Origin: Terribacillus saccharophilus
GTDB lineage: Bacteria; Bacillota; Bacilli; Bacillales; Amphibacillaceae
Length of the DNA: 64,000 bases
Direction of reading: 5' to 3'
Assembly (NCBI GenBank): GCA_900110015.1
Contig: FOCD01000002.1
Coordinates: 950,207 to 1,014,206, forward strand
Part shown: positions 25,596 to 33,639 of the stretch, piece after piece
How the letters are laid out: each line of letters begins with the position of its first letter
How positions within the stretch are numbered: the stretch's first letter is position 1
The notes under the pieces: generated by a model
What the model was told of the DNA's origin: nothing
Databases searched by the model: none
Seen by the model: only the letters and a program-made list of their open reading frames with translations
Made by a program: the position numbers and the translations under genes

Positions 25596-25624
25596 AAAAA
25601 AAAGCCCTCGTATTAGCGAGAGCT
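25596..25624 (-). terminator. Terminator after the STAS gene
   Basis: Minus strand: AGCTCTCG, six-base loop, CGAGGGCT with one G-U pair, then TTTTTTT. Confidence 0.8.
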
Positions 25625-25634
25625 CTGCGTTGGT

Positions 25635-26129
25635 TTATTTTTCTATTTCCCTAATTTCCATGCCCTTTTGTTTTAACAGGCTTTTAAGACCGGAACGGAA
25701 TGTGGAATACGACTTGAATCCTTGGAATCCTGAATTCGATAGGACGAGTTTTTGTACCAATTTGGCTGAAAAGCCGACGAATATTGTTTCAACACCCATC
25801 AGCTTCAGTGCCTCTGTCAGATTCTTTATATTGGCACTTAGCTCCCTGTAGCCTACTGTATCTATGTCCAAGTAGTTGATGCCGGTAAGATCAATGATGA
25901 CTGTATCTGCATCAGCATCGACAACGCTGCCTACGATCTTATCCTGAATATGTGTAAAACGCTCCACAGAAAATGTTCCAGTCAGCGGAACAAGTATTGT
26001 ATTCGGTACAATGGATGGAATCATCGGTGCAGATAATTCCTTGATCATTCCCTCATATTCTGCAAGTTTCTTCTTCAGCTGTTCATTTTCCTGATGCAAT
26101 TCTTCTATGCTTGCTATGTTCCTCATCAC
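25635..26129 (-). CDS. STAS-domain protein (RsbR/anti-anti-sigma related)
   Basis: A 164-residue protein. Residues 8-32 form a short coiled coil (EELHQENEQLKKKLAEYEG). A STAS domain covers about 40-155, with IIDLTGINYLDIDTVGYREL (about 80-99) and the loop AEKLMGVETIFVGFSAKLVQ-like at about 107-125. It resembles the C-terminal half of RsbR paralogues, which form stressosomes, but lacks their N-terminal sensor domain. No anti-sigma or kinase gene is beside it. A phosphorylated Ser/Thr cannot be assigned with confidence. Confidence 0.8.
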   Translation of the reverse strand: MMRNIASIEELHQENEQLKKKLAEYEGMIKELSAPMIPSIVPNTILVPLTGTFSVERFTHIQDKIVGSVVDADADTVIIDLTGINYLDIDTVGYRELSANIKNLTEALKLMGVETIFVGFSAKLVQKLVLSNSGFQGFKSYSTFRSGLKSLLKQKGMEIREIEK

Positions 26130-26313
26130 CTTATTGTGAATTTTCCCTCTCTATCTATAGCAGTATTATACACGCTCTTCCTGAGATATAGAATATACTT
26201 CCCATTTCTCATAGCGAGTAATCTACTTGTAATTTACATTTTATGCATCTTTATCTACAAATTTCGGCGTAAATGGTAAAATATAACGAAAGACGACTAT
26301 AAAGGGGACGCGT

Positions 26314-27378
26314 ATGGATAGGAGTTTGCTCGTAATAGATCAAGATTTGACTGCGGCTTTGGAAGATTGGTATTTGCATATCCGGCTTGGGAAGCGGCAG
26401 GAAGCATCGGATATATATCACGACTTATCAAATCGGATAGATGAACTGAAACAGGAAGATATGCTTTACATAGTTTATTTACTGCTCTCCTGCAGGTTTC
26501 ATGTACTTGTATCAGATTTAAAGAAAAGTAAACATTATCACGAAGAAGCAGGCAAATATAAGCATGCTTTCGTGCCAGCATTACATTATTATTATCATCT
26601 TGCAGAAGGAATGCGTCTTGGTGAAGAAATGCAATACATGTGTGCACTTGCTTCCTTTGAACAGGCAGAGGAATATCTTTCTTCTATTGATGATGAAGTA
26701 GAGCATGGTGATTTCCACTTCCGCAAAGCGATGACATATTTCTACTTGGATATTTCATCTCTTTCTGTCTTCCATACGGAACATGCAGTGAAAGTATTCG
26801 AAAAATACCCCGCTTACCGCTATTTGCTTGCTCGCAGTCTTTTAATGAGAGGACTGAACTTTATCGACCAAAAGGAATTCACTCAAGCAGAGAACGCTTT
26901 GAATGATGCCCTTTCACATACTGATTTTAAAAATGAAGGTGCCCTGACTGCACTGGTGCAACATAATATCGGTTACTTATATACCGCGCAACAAATGCCG
27001 TTTGCCGCTATTCCATATTTAACAGCTGCTCGAAAGTACCGGACATACTCCGCTTATTTGAACACCTTATTCCTTCTGGCAGACTCTTATTGGAAAACTG
27101 GACAGCAAGATAAGGCAATAGATGTCTATCAGGAAGGATTCAGGCTGAGCATCGAGGAGAAAGATGACATATTCAAGTGGGAATTTGCCATGCTGCACAA
27201 GAAGTATGTCGATCGTGCAAATTTCGAAACGGTGTGGGCAGAGGGAATTGAATACTTCTTGGAACAAGGGGATAAGTTCAATGTACGAACTTATGCCAGT
27301 GAACTGGCAGCGCACTTTACGGAAACCGGACAAGACGATTTGGCTATTTATTATTACAAGCTTTCTTTGCAATCCTAG
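26314..27378 (+). CDS. Rap-family TPR protein, second copy, without phr
   Basis: A 354-residue paralogue of the protein at 10262. They share long segments such as FHFRKAMTYFYLDISSLSVF against FHLRKAMTYYFLDITNLSVL, and DSYWKTGQQDKAIDVYQEGF against DCYWKTNQPSKAIEVYKEGF. The layout is the same: N-terminal helical bundle then TPR helices. AAAGGGGA lies before the ATG, and an extended -10 TGGTAAAAT (26272-26280) matches the one upstream of the other copy. Unlike that copy, no secreted-peptide ORF follows; the next gene starts 53 bases later. It may answer to another Phr or act without one. Confidence 0.83.
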   Translation: MDRSLLVIDQDLTAALEDWYLHIRLGKRQEASDIYHDLSNRIDELKQEDMLYIVYLLLSCRFHVLVSDLKKSKHYHEEAGKYKHAFVPALHYYYHLAEGMRLGEEMQYMCALASFEQAEEYLSSIDDEVEHGDFHFRKAMTYFYLDISSLSVFHTEHAVKVFEKYPAYRYLLARSLLMRGLNFIDQKEFTQAENALNDALSHTDFKNEGALTALVQHNIGYLYTAQQMPFAAIPYLTAARKYRTYSAYLNTLFLLADSYWKTGQQDKAIDVYQEGFRLSIEEKDDIFKWEFAMLHKKYVDRANFETVWAEGIEYFLEQGDKFNVRTYASELAAHFTETGQDDLAIYYYKLSLQS

Positions 27379-27431
27379 TACACACAAAACACAACAAGAA
27401 ACGGCAGAAGTATCACTATAAGGAGGAACGT

Positions 27432-28292
27432 ATGACTCATAATCTAGTCTTACTAAAGCCGATTTCCGAGGAAGATGCCAACGCATTGCTGCCGATCTGG
27501 TCAGATGCAGCAGTAACGAAGTGGACGCGTTATCCTATTTCACAGTCATTGACAGAGGCAAAAACCCGAATCAAGCAGTTGGAACAGACGAAGCATACAA
27601 GCCGATATACGATTAAAAAGCACGATAACCAGACCATCATCGGTACTTGTGGATTCAAACGCCTGAATTTTCTGCATGAAACAGCCGAAATCGAATTCGA
27701 GCTCGGCAGTGCCTTTTGGCGCCAAGGCTTCATGACGGCAGCCCTGCAGGAGCTTCTACGTATCGGCTTTGACCGCTTGCAGCTGAATAGGCTCGAGGTC
27801 AAGGTTAATGCCGATAATATCGCTTCTCAGCAATTGGTCAGACGTGCAGGCTTCCAACAAGAGGGCACTATTCGCCAAGGACGAAAATGGGAGGGGCAGT
27901 TTCAGGATGTTCTTCTCTTCAGTCTGCTTCATTCCGAATTCCGCTCCTCGGCAGCAGCCGAACAAATCGGACAGCTCGAGCTGCTGCATTTGCTAGACCT
28001 GACAAAGCATTCCGCATCATATATGAATGAAATTGTTAGTGAAGTGAATGATCATGTCGTACGCTTGGCTGTTATTGACGGAGACTATCATTGGCATAAG
28101 CATGATGATTGTGATGAAGCGTTCCTCGTTCTCGAGGGCGAACTATATATTGATATAGAAGAAAAGACAGTCAGCTTACAGCCGGGTGACCTATTCACTA
28201 TCCCTGCCGGTGTCATGCACCGGACCCGTTCCAAACAGCGGACGGTGAATATCTGCTTCGAGAAGGCTGTTAATGAAATAACCGGGAGCTAA
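27432..28292 (+). CDS. GNAT acetyltransferase fused to a cupin domain
   Basis: A 286-residue two-domain protein. Residues 5 to about 170 are a RimJ-like N-acetyltransferase (the acetyl-CoA region is ELGSAFWRQGFMTAALQEL, then NRLEVKVNADNIASQQLVRR). Residues 190-286 are a small cupin with WHKHDDCDEAFLVLEGELYI and PGDLFTIPAGVMHRTRS, carrying the His-x-His, Glu and His metal ligands. Each domain is common, and the fusion is unusual. AAGGAGGAA precedes the ATG. The cupin may sense a small ligand or hold a metal. The acetylated substrate is unknown. Confidence 0.85.
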   Translation: MTHNLVLLKPISEEDANALLPIWSDAAVTKWTRYPISQSLTEAKTRIKQLEQTKHTSRYTIKKHDNQTIIGTCGFKRLNFLHETAEIEFELGSAFWRQGFMTAALQELLRIGFDRLQLNRLEVKVNADNIASQQLVRRAGFQQEGTIRQGRKWEGQFQDVLLFSLLHSEFRSSAAAEQIGQLELLHLLDLTKHSASYMNEIVSEVNDHVVRLAVIDGDYHWHKHDDCDEAFLVLEGELYIDIEEKTVSLQPGDLFTIPAGVMHRTRSKQRTVNICFEKAVNEITGS

Positions 28293-28325
28293 AAAGGAGG
28301 CATCTATATAGATGCCTCCTTTTTC
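28291..28325. terminator. Bidirectional terminator between the GNAT-cupin and MaoC genes
   Basis: Perfect palindrome AAAAAGGAGGCATCTA with its complement, followed by a T-run on both strands. Confidence 0.85.
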
Positions 28326-28326
28326 C

Positions 28327-28752
28327 TTAATTATCAATAAGTGCGCTAAGTTCCGCTTGAAATACTTTCACTTCATCTTGATTATACGTGCTCAGCTGTA
28401 CCGTTACGATACCATTGCCACGACGTTTTGGGACTATCTCGATCACTTCTACGACAACCCGCAGCTCATCATCCGGGAAAACTGGCTTAATAAATTGGAT
28501 ATTATTCATTCCAGTTCCGGCTACTACGTGCTCCCCGTAAACACCAGTCTCAACCCATAGCTTGAAGGAAGTACTCATCGTCTGCATTCCAGACGCAATC
28601 AGATTACCAAAGCGTCCTTGTTTGGCCTTTTCTTCGTCTATATGCATGTATTGAGGATCATACACTTTGGCAAATTCGATAATATCTTCTTTCGAAAGCT
28701 TGAGGGCTTTCGTTTCGTAGCGCCGCCCTACTTCATATTCACTGAATTTCAT
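28327..28752 (-). CDS. MaoC-like hot-dog dehydratase
   Basis: A 141-residue (R)-enoyl-CoA hydratase-like protein. DPQYMHIDEEKAKQGRFGNL (about 31-50), with Asp and His in the usual hydratase positions, and IASGMQTMS form the hydratase motif. The rest is beta strands (ELRVVVEVIEIVPKRRGNGI). I start at 28752 because GAGGTG lies 5 bases before. Longer in-frame starts have no ribosome site. The CoA substrate is unknown. Confidence 0.85.
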   Translation of the reverse strand: MKFSEYEVGRRYETKALKLSKEDIIEFAKVYDPQYMHIDEEKAKQGRFGNLIASGMQTMSTSFKLWVETGVYGEHVVAGTGMNNIQFIKPVFPDDELRVVVEVIEIVPKRRGNGIVTVQLSTYNQDEVKVFQAELSALIDN

Positions 28753-29056
28753 CCTGGCACCTCTATTTCTATCTGTTTTACTGCTCGTACTGTTACCTAT
28801 AAATTGGTTTGCGATATGCATATGAATTCATGTCGGTATTATATAGAAAAAAATAAGAGATGTACACTGTGTTATATATAGATTTTCCAGGCAAATAGTC
28901 AAAAGCAAAATATTTTATGTTTAGTCTGTACTTTGTTAGGGTATTTAATATGAGTTAAATAATAGAGGTAATACAAGGGGTCATCATGTTCTTGGATGAC
29001 AACCATAGCTGTGTATTTATTGATTAGATGGAAATATGTGCAGAAGGAAAGGAGGA
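28753..29056. other. AT-rich intergenic stretch between the MaoC and small membrane protein genes
   Basis: No ORF with a ribosome site and no clear hairpin. It must hold the MaoC promoter, but no good -35/-10 pair could be fixed. Confidence 0.3.
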
Positions 29057-29281
29057 ATGTATGTACTCTCCTTGCTTGATGATTTATTAAGGTTGATACA
29101 ATTTAACTTACTGAATCAAAATCCTTTCAAATACACTTTGAAAGCTTTTTTAATTACATTTTTTATATCAGTATGGTTAAAGATCTTTTGCGCACAATAT
29201 GATTATGTTAGCCAAACGATGGATCAAGCCTTAAATCAAAAAGTATGGGTGTTTACAGTAAGATACATTTTCCTCATATGA
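29057..29281 (+). CDS. Possible small membrane protein
   Basis: A 74-codon frame. Residues 27-45 (TLKAFLITFFISVWLKIF) could span the membrane. AAGGA lies 8 bases before the ATG and AAAGGAGG directly abuts it. It has no recognised family and stands alone before the ProP-like gene. A real gene and chance are about equally likely. Confidence 0.4.
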   Translation: MYVLSLLDDLLRLIQFNLLNQNPFKYTLKAFLITFFISVWLKIFCAQYDYVSQTMDQALNQKVWVFTVRYIFLI

Positions 29282-29392
29282 CAGCTTTGCTGGTTCTACC
29301 CCTCATTCCCATAGGGTAATGCAGTGATTTGAAGCCAGTTTAAACTGTATTTGTTGTCCTTGTATAACCGTATATCATGGAGTTGACAAAAA

Positions 29393-30811
29393 ATGAAATT
29401 CAACAAGAAGAAGATTAACGTTGTAGATATTCAAACCGCGAAGAAAAGTGTGTTTGCTACTGGAGTAGGAAACGCAATGGAATGGTTCGATTTTGGTTTA
29501 TATTCCTACTTAGCTGTTATTATTAGCCAAAACTTTTTTAGTGCAGTTCAGAATGATGAGTTGAAATTAGTGTTCACCTTTGCAACATTTGCGATTGCCT
29601 TCTTAATGCGTCCAGTGGGCGGAATTATATTCGGTAAAATCGGCGATAAATTAGGAAGAAAAGTCGTTTTAACAACCACAATCATTTTAATGGCTTTTTC
29701 TACATTACTCATCGGGTTATTGCCTACATATGATCAAATAGGTATATGGGCACCGATACTCTTATTAATCGCAAGAATTATTCAAGGATTTTCAACTGGC
29801 GGTGAATACGCTGGTGCAATGGTCTATATTGCAGAATCTTCTCCAGATAATAAGCGGAATATACTGGGAAGCGGATTAGAAATCGGTACGCTCACAGGTT
29901 ATATATTAGCTTCACTAGTTGCCAGTTTGCTCTTCATCGTTTTATCTGATGAACAGATGGCTTCCTGGGGATGGAGATTACCATTTCTACTTGGCCTACC
30001 ATTAGGGCTAGTCGGGATGTATCTAAGAAAAAGCTTAGAGGAATCACCAATATTCGAAAATGAACTTTCAAATAATGAAGGTCAAGAACAAGAGGAAGAA
30101 AGCTTCCTGTCTATACTGAAAAACCATAAAAAAGATATTATTGTTTGTTTCGTAGCCGTGGCATTCTTTAATGTGACAAACTATATGTTATTATCTTACA
30201 TGCCATCCTATTTAGATGAAATCATTGGCTTATCCAGTACTGTAGGTACCATATTGATTACACTTGTCATGATCATCATGGTTCCATTAACATTAATGTT
30301 CGGCCGACTCAGTGATAAAATCGGAAACAAAACTGTATTCTTAATTGGTTTAGGCGGATTAACACTTCTTTCTGCGTTTGCTTTTTATTTAGTAAACTTG
30401 AATGGTTTGGTATTTGTTTCAATAGGTATTCTCATTCTTGGTGTGCTGCTTGCAACGTATGAAGGCTCCATCCCTGGATCATTGCCAACGATGTTTTACA
30501 CAGATATACGTTACCGAACATTATCTGTTACATTTAACGTTTCGGTTTCCATATTCGGTGGTACGACACCATTAGTTTCAACATGGCTTGTCCACCAAAC
30601 AGGAAATAACTTAGCGCCTGCCTGGTATTTAACTGCCGTGAGCATCATCGGATTCCTTGTGATTCTATTCTTGTTCAAGAGTACTTCAGGAAAATCCTTA
30701 AAAGGCTCTTATCCAACAGTTGCTACAAAGTCTGATTATAAAGAAGCTGTTGAGAACCCAGAGGATGCCCTTTGGTGGAAAGCTGAACAAGAAGATAATA
30801 AGCCTGTGTAA
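29393..30811 (+). CDS. MHS-family MFS transporter, ProP-like
   Basis: A 12-helix proton symporter of 472 residues. It shows the metabolite:H+ symporter signatures: [17 protein letters not shown] (about 26-42), [17 protein letters not shown] (about 75-91), and [17 protein letters not shown] (about 141-157). Text is closest to ProP-like proline/glycine-betaine transporters, which fits a salt-tolerant host, but related members carry citrate, shikimate or ketoglutarate. GGAG precedes the ATG. A terminator follows it. Confidence 0.88.
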   Translation: MKFNKKKINVVDIQTAKKSVFATGVGNAMEWFDFGLYSYLAVIISQNFFSAVQNDELKLVFTFATFAIAFLMRPVGGIIFGKIGDKLGRKVVLTTTIILMAFSTLLIGLLPTYDQIGIWAPILLLIARIIQGFSTGGEYAGAMVYIAESSPDNKRNILGSGLEIGTLTGYILASLVASLLFIVLSDEQMASWGWRLPFLLGLPLGLVGMYLRKSLEESPIFENELSNNEGQEQEEESFLSILKNHKKDIIVCFVAVAFFNVTNYMLLSYMPSYLDEIIGLSSTVGTILITLVMIIMVPLTLMFGRLSDKIGNKTVFLIGLGGLTLLSAFAFYLVNLNGLVFVSIGILILGVLLATYEGSIPGSLPTMFYTDIRYRTLSVTFNVSVSIFGGTTPLVSTWLVHQTGNNLAPAWYLTAVSIIGFLVILFLFKSTSGKSLKGSYPTVATKSDYKEAVENPEDALWWKAEQEDNKPV

Positions 30812-30848
30812 CAAGCGTTCACTCTGTGCGAGTTACGATGAATGTAAA

Positions 30849-30897
30849 AACAAGCTCAACCTCTCTATCACTTGATGAGGTTGAGCTTGTTTTATTT
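30849..30897. terminator. Bidirectional terminator between the MFS and TetR genes
   Basis: AACAAGCTCAACCTC, loop, GAGGTTGAGCTTGTT, with T-rich ends on both strands. Confidence 0.85.
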
Positions 30898-30900
30898 GAA

Positions 30901-31503
30901 CTAACGTCCGATATATTTGAAAGATTGAATATGTGTTTGTGATAATTCGATAACGTCTCTTGTGAATTGTTCCTCAGGAGTTTGGAAATCCTCTGCAATC
31001 AAATTGCGTACGAGTCCGTAAAATCCAAAACCTGTGTAAATCTTGAAGTACTTCATATTCACTTGCATCCCATTGATTGTTTCAAATTCAAATTGTTCTT
31101 CATATATGTTCTTAATTGCATTTGGAAAACGGGTATGCATACCCGGTAATGTGTCTTCATATTTAATTAGCTCAAAAAAGCTTTTGTGTTCATAAATGTA
31201 AGCAATAAGTGAAAAGGATGGGACATCTATCTCTTGTGTAGATGTTTTTCTTCCTGGCGTATACATAATACCCGCAGCGCCCTCCAGTCCCGCAAACATC
31301 TTATCGAGCAGATCCTCTGCCAACTCGATTTTATCTTGATAATGGAAGTAGAATGTACTGCGATTATAAGCTGCTTCTTCGACGATATCTTTCACTGTGA
31401 CCGCATGATACCCCTTTTTCTTTATCAGCTTGATCAACGCCTCACGAAAATGCTCTTTTGTCCGATTGCGCCGTTTAGATGTCGAATTTTGTTCATATTC
31501 CAT
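30901..31503 (-). CDS. TetR-family transcriptional regulator
   Basis: A 200-residue repressor. Residues 17-62 form the helix-turn-helix (FREALIKLIKKKGYHAVTVK, then AYNRSTFYFHYQDKIELAED). The C-terminal part is the ligand domain of the TetR_C type seen with SDR genes. It is divergent from the SDR gene at 31650, and the 146 bases between hold two palindromes, so it probably represses that gene and itself. The inducer is unknown. Confidence 0.9.
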   Translation of the reverse strand: MEYEQNSTSKRRNRTKEHFREALIKLIKKKGYHAVTVKDIVEEAAYNRSTFYFHYQDKIELAEDLLDKMFAGLEGAAGIMYTPGRKTSTQEIDVPSFSLIAYIYEHKSFFELIKYEDTLPGMHTRFPNAIKNIYEEQFEFETINGMQVNMKYFKIYTGFGFYGLVRNLIAEDFQTPEEQFTRDVIELSQTHIQSFKYIGR

Positions 31504-31542
31504 AAAAAAATCCCCCCTTAGTCAGACATTATTGGATTATCT

Positions 31543-31557
31543 GTCTAATAATTAGAC
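31543..31557. promoter_or_regulatory. Palindromic operator in the TetR-SDR intergenic region
   Basis: GTCTAATAATTAGAC is a perfect 7-1-7 palindrome. A related half-pair (AGACATTATTGGATTATCTGT) lies 12-30 bases nearer the TetR gene. It is the likely binding site of the TetR protein. Confidence 0.6.
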
Positions 31558-31598
31558 ATCTGCTTTTCAGCTACTGATTGAGAAATGTGTCCAAAGTA

Positions 31599-31615
31599 TT
31601 ACAATTAAATTGTAA
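31599..31615. promoter_or_regulatory. Second palindrome, near the -35 of the SDR gene
   Basis: TTACAATTAAATTGTAA, a perfect 7-3-7 palindrome. It differs in sequence from the operator at 31543, so it may bind another regulator. Confidence 0.45.
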
Positions 31616-31649
31616 CCGATTTAATTCTATTATACTGGGGGAAACAAAA

Positions 31650-32387
31650 ATGGGGAAATTACAAAATAAAGTTGCACTAATTACAGGGGGAGCATCAGGG
31701 ATTGGCGCTGCTACAGCTCGTCTTTTCGCAGCGGAAGGCGCTAAGCTCGTATTAGTCGACTTGAACGAAGAAAAAGGAAAAATGGTGGAGGAAGAGCTTA
31801 AAGCGAATGGCACAGAAGCAGTCTTCATCAAAACGAATATTACAAGTGAACAAGAAGTAGCTGATTTGTTCAAACAAGCAGTTACGGCTTTCGGCAAGAT
31901 TGATATTGTATTCAACAATGCTGGAATCGGTCGCGTTCATCCTTCACATGAATTGGATTATGCAGAATGGCGCACTACTGTAAACGTGGACTTGGACGGT
32001 GTCTTCCTAGTAGCCCGCGAAGCACTTCGCGTAATGCTTCTTAACGGCGGCGGAAATATCGTGAACACTGCTTCCATGTATGGTTGGGTTGGCTCGCCAG
32101 GATCTGCAGCTTATAATGCGGCTAAAGGCGGCGTTGTGAACCTTACACGTTCTCTTGCACTTGAGTATGCGGACAAAAACATCCGCGTAAACTCACTATG
32201 CCCTGGCTTCATCGACACACCAATCATCCCGGAAGATGACAAAGCGGCACTTTCCACGATGACACCAATGAAGCGTCTTGGTAAAGCAGAAGAAATGGCG
32301 AAAGCTGTTTTATTCCTAGCTTCTGACGATTCTTCTTATATGACTGGTAACAGCTTGATTGTTGATGGCGGTTATACAGCACAATAA
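31650..32387 (+). CDS. SDR-family oxidoreductase
   Basis: A 245-residue short-chain dehydrogenase. TGGASGIG (cofactor turn, about 12-19), NNAG (about 89-92), catalytic Ser in NTASMYG and the Tyr-x3-Lys pair in AAYNAAKGG (about 153-161) are all present. PGFIDTPI lies near 186. I start at 31650 because GGGGGA precedes it. The upstream in-frame ATG has no ribosome site. It is divergent from the TetR gene. It resembles glucose/cyclohexanol-type dehydrogenases. The substrate is unknown. Confidence 0.9.
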   Translation: MGKLQNKVALITGGASGIGAATARLFAAEGAKLVLVDLNEEKGKMVEEELKANGTEAVFIKTNITSEQEVADLFKQAVTAFGKIDIVFNNAGIGRVHPSHELDYAEWRTTVNVDLDGVFLVAREALRVMLLNGGGNIVNTASMYGWVGSPGSAAYNAAKGGVVNLTRSLALEYADKNIRVNSLCPGFIDTPIIPEDDKAALSTMTPMKRLGKAEEMAKAVLFLASDDSSYMTGNSLIVDGGYTAQ

Positions 32388-32391
32388 TATT

Positions 32392-32433
32392 TAAAGCCCC
32401 ACTCTCTGATGAGAGAGTGGGGCTTTTCTTTTT
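32392..32433. terminator. Bidirectional terminator between the SDR and TPR genes
   Basis: AAAGCCCCACTCTC, six-base loop, GAGAGTGGGGCTTT, then TCTTTTT. Confidence 0.85.
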
Positions 32434-32446
32434 CATTAACGACTTC

Positions 32447-32929
32447 TTAACTCCATACGATATCCAGTTTATCCGCATAAAAAGTAATTGCCTTCTGATA
32501 TTCCAAGATATCATTATCGGATGTTGTTTCGGCAAGCAATTGGAGGAGTATCTGCATCGCTTCACCATGCTCTTTTTGGTTATATTTCACCATGGCATAG
32601 AAAACAGGAAAAGCATTATTTTTAGGGAACAGATTCATTGCTTTTTTTAAGGTTTGCTCAGCTTTCTTATAATTCCCTAGTGTCCGGTATGTACTTCCTA
32701 ATCCTAAATAAGCTCCCTCTTCATGCTCCTTTGGTAATCCCAGCGCAATTCCACGTTCATAAAAAGGTACAGCAGCAGTTTCCTGTCCAAGTACATCAAA
32801 GCTCCACGCACATTGATACTGTACTTCAGCATTATCTGGATAAGCGGAAGCCAACTCAATCAATCTTTCGTTGGCTTCTGCCAGCTTGCCTGCTTCTCTT
32901 AAACTAATCGCCTCAAACAGCTCATTCAT
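32447..32929 (-). CDS. Tetratricopeptide-repeat protein coupled to lytST
   Basis: A 160-residue TPR protein with about four repeats (for example GLGSTYRTLGNYKKAEQTLK). It overlaps the response-regulator gene by 4 bases and is the last gene of the lytST-like operon, so its job is probably linked to that signal path or its output. The usual lrgAB (pftAB) target genes are not here. Confidence 0.8.
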   Translation of the reverse strand: MNELFEAISLREAGKLAEANERLIELASAYPDNAEVQYQCAWSFDVLGQETAAVPFYERGIALGLPKEHEEGAYLGLGSTYRTLGNYKKAEQTLKKAMNLFPKNNAFPVFYAMVKYNQKEHGEAMQILLQLLAETTSDNDILEYQKAITFYADKLDIVWS

Positions 32930-33639
32930 AAACCAAATCTCTCCTTCACTTCTCTTACATAAGTTCTACTCACCGGTACTTTAGAACCATCCTCCATCAC
33001 AAGGTTATATGTGGAATTGAACCACGGCTCTAACGCAGTAACATGTTCAAGATGAACGATATAACTGCGATGTACACGCATAAAACTTGAAGCTGTCAGC
33101 TTCTTTTCCACGGATGCCAGCGGCTCATTCAAATGGAAGAGCTTCTGAAGTGTTTTTATCTGGGTCTTGCCGCTCTGGGTAGTGATATAGAGGATGGATT
33201 GGATATCGAGCAAAGAAATCCGCTCATTCTCTATGACGGGAAGTTTTTTTATCGGCGTTTTCGGCTCCGTAGCAGCCGGTATCATCCGCTGCAGTTTATG
33301 AATGCACTGATTGATCCGCTGTTCATCAAAAGGCTTGAGCAGATAATCTGCTGCATGCAGCTCAAATGCCTGCAGGGCATAGTCATCATACGCTGTTGCA
33401 AATACGAACGAAGGTGACTTTGGCAGCTCTTGCAGTTTTTCCGCAAGCTGCAACCCTGTTCCTTCGGCAAGTTCAATGTCTAAAAAAACGACATCAGGTG
33501 CTGTGTGTCGAATTGCTTCATAGCTTTTGGTTAAAGTTGATCCTTCTCCTACAACCTCGACTGCTCCGCTGTTTTCCAAAAGAAAGACAAGCTCCTGGCG
33601 TGCAAGTGGCTCATCCTCGACGATAAAGGCTGTCATCAT
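32926..33639 (-). CDS. lytT: LytT-type response regulator (LytTR DNA-binding domain)
   Basis: A 237-residue regulator. The receiver domain (residues 2-115) shows the acidic pair in VEDEPLAR, the phospho-acceptor Asp in DVVFLDIEL, and a Lys in YLLKPF. A LytTR domain (about 135-237) follows, with SSFMRVHRSYIVHLEHV. I start at 33639, where GGGGAG lies 7 bases upstream. It overlaps the end of the sensor kinase gene by 29 bases. Confidence 0.92.
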   Translation of the reverse strand: MMTAFIVEDEPLARQELVFLLENSGAVEVVGEGSTLTKSYEAIRHTAPDVVFLDIELAEGTGLQLAEKLQELPKSPSFVFATAYDDYALQAFELHAADYLLKPFDEQRINQCIHKLQRMIPAATEPKTPIKKLPVIENERISLLDIQSILYITTQSGKTQIKTLQKLFHLNEPLASVEKKLTASSFMRVHRSYIVHLEHVTALEPWFNSTYNLVMEDGSKVPVSRTYVREVKERFGL

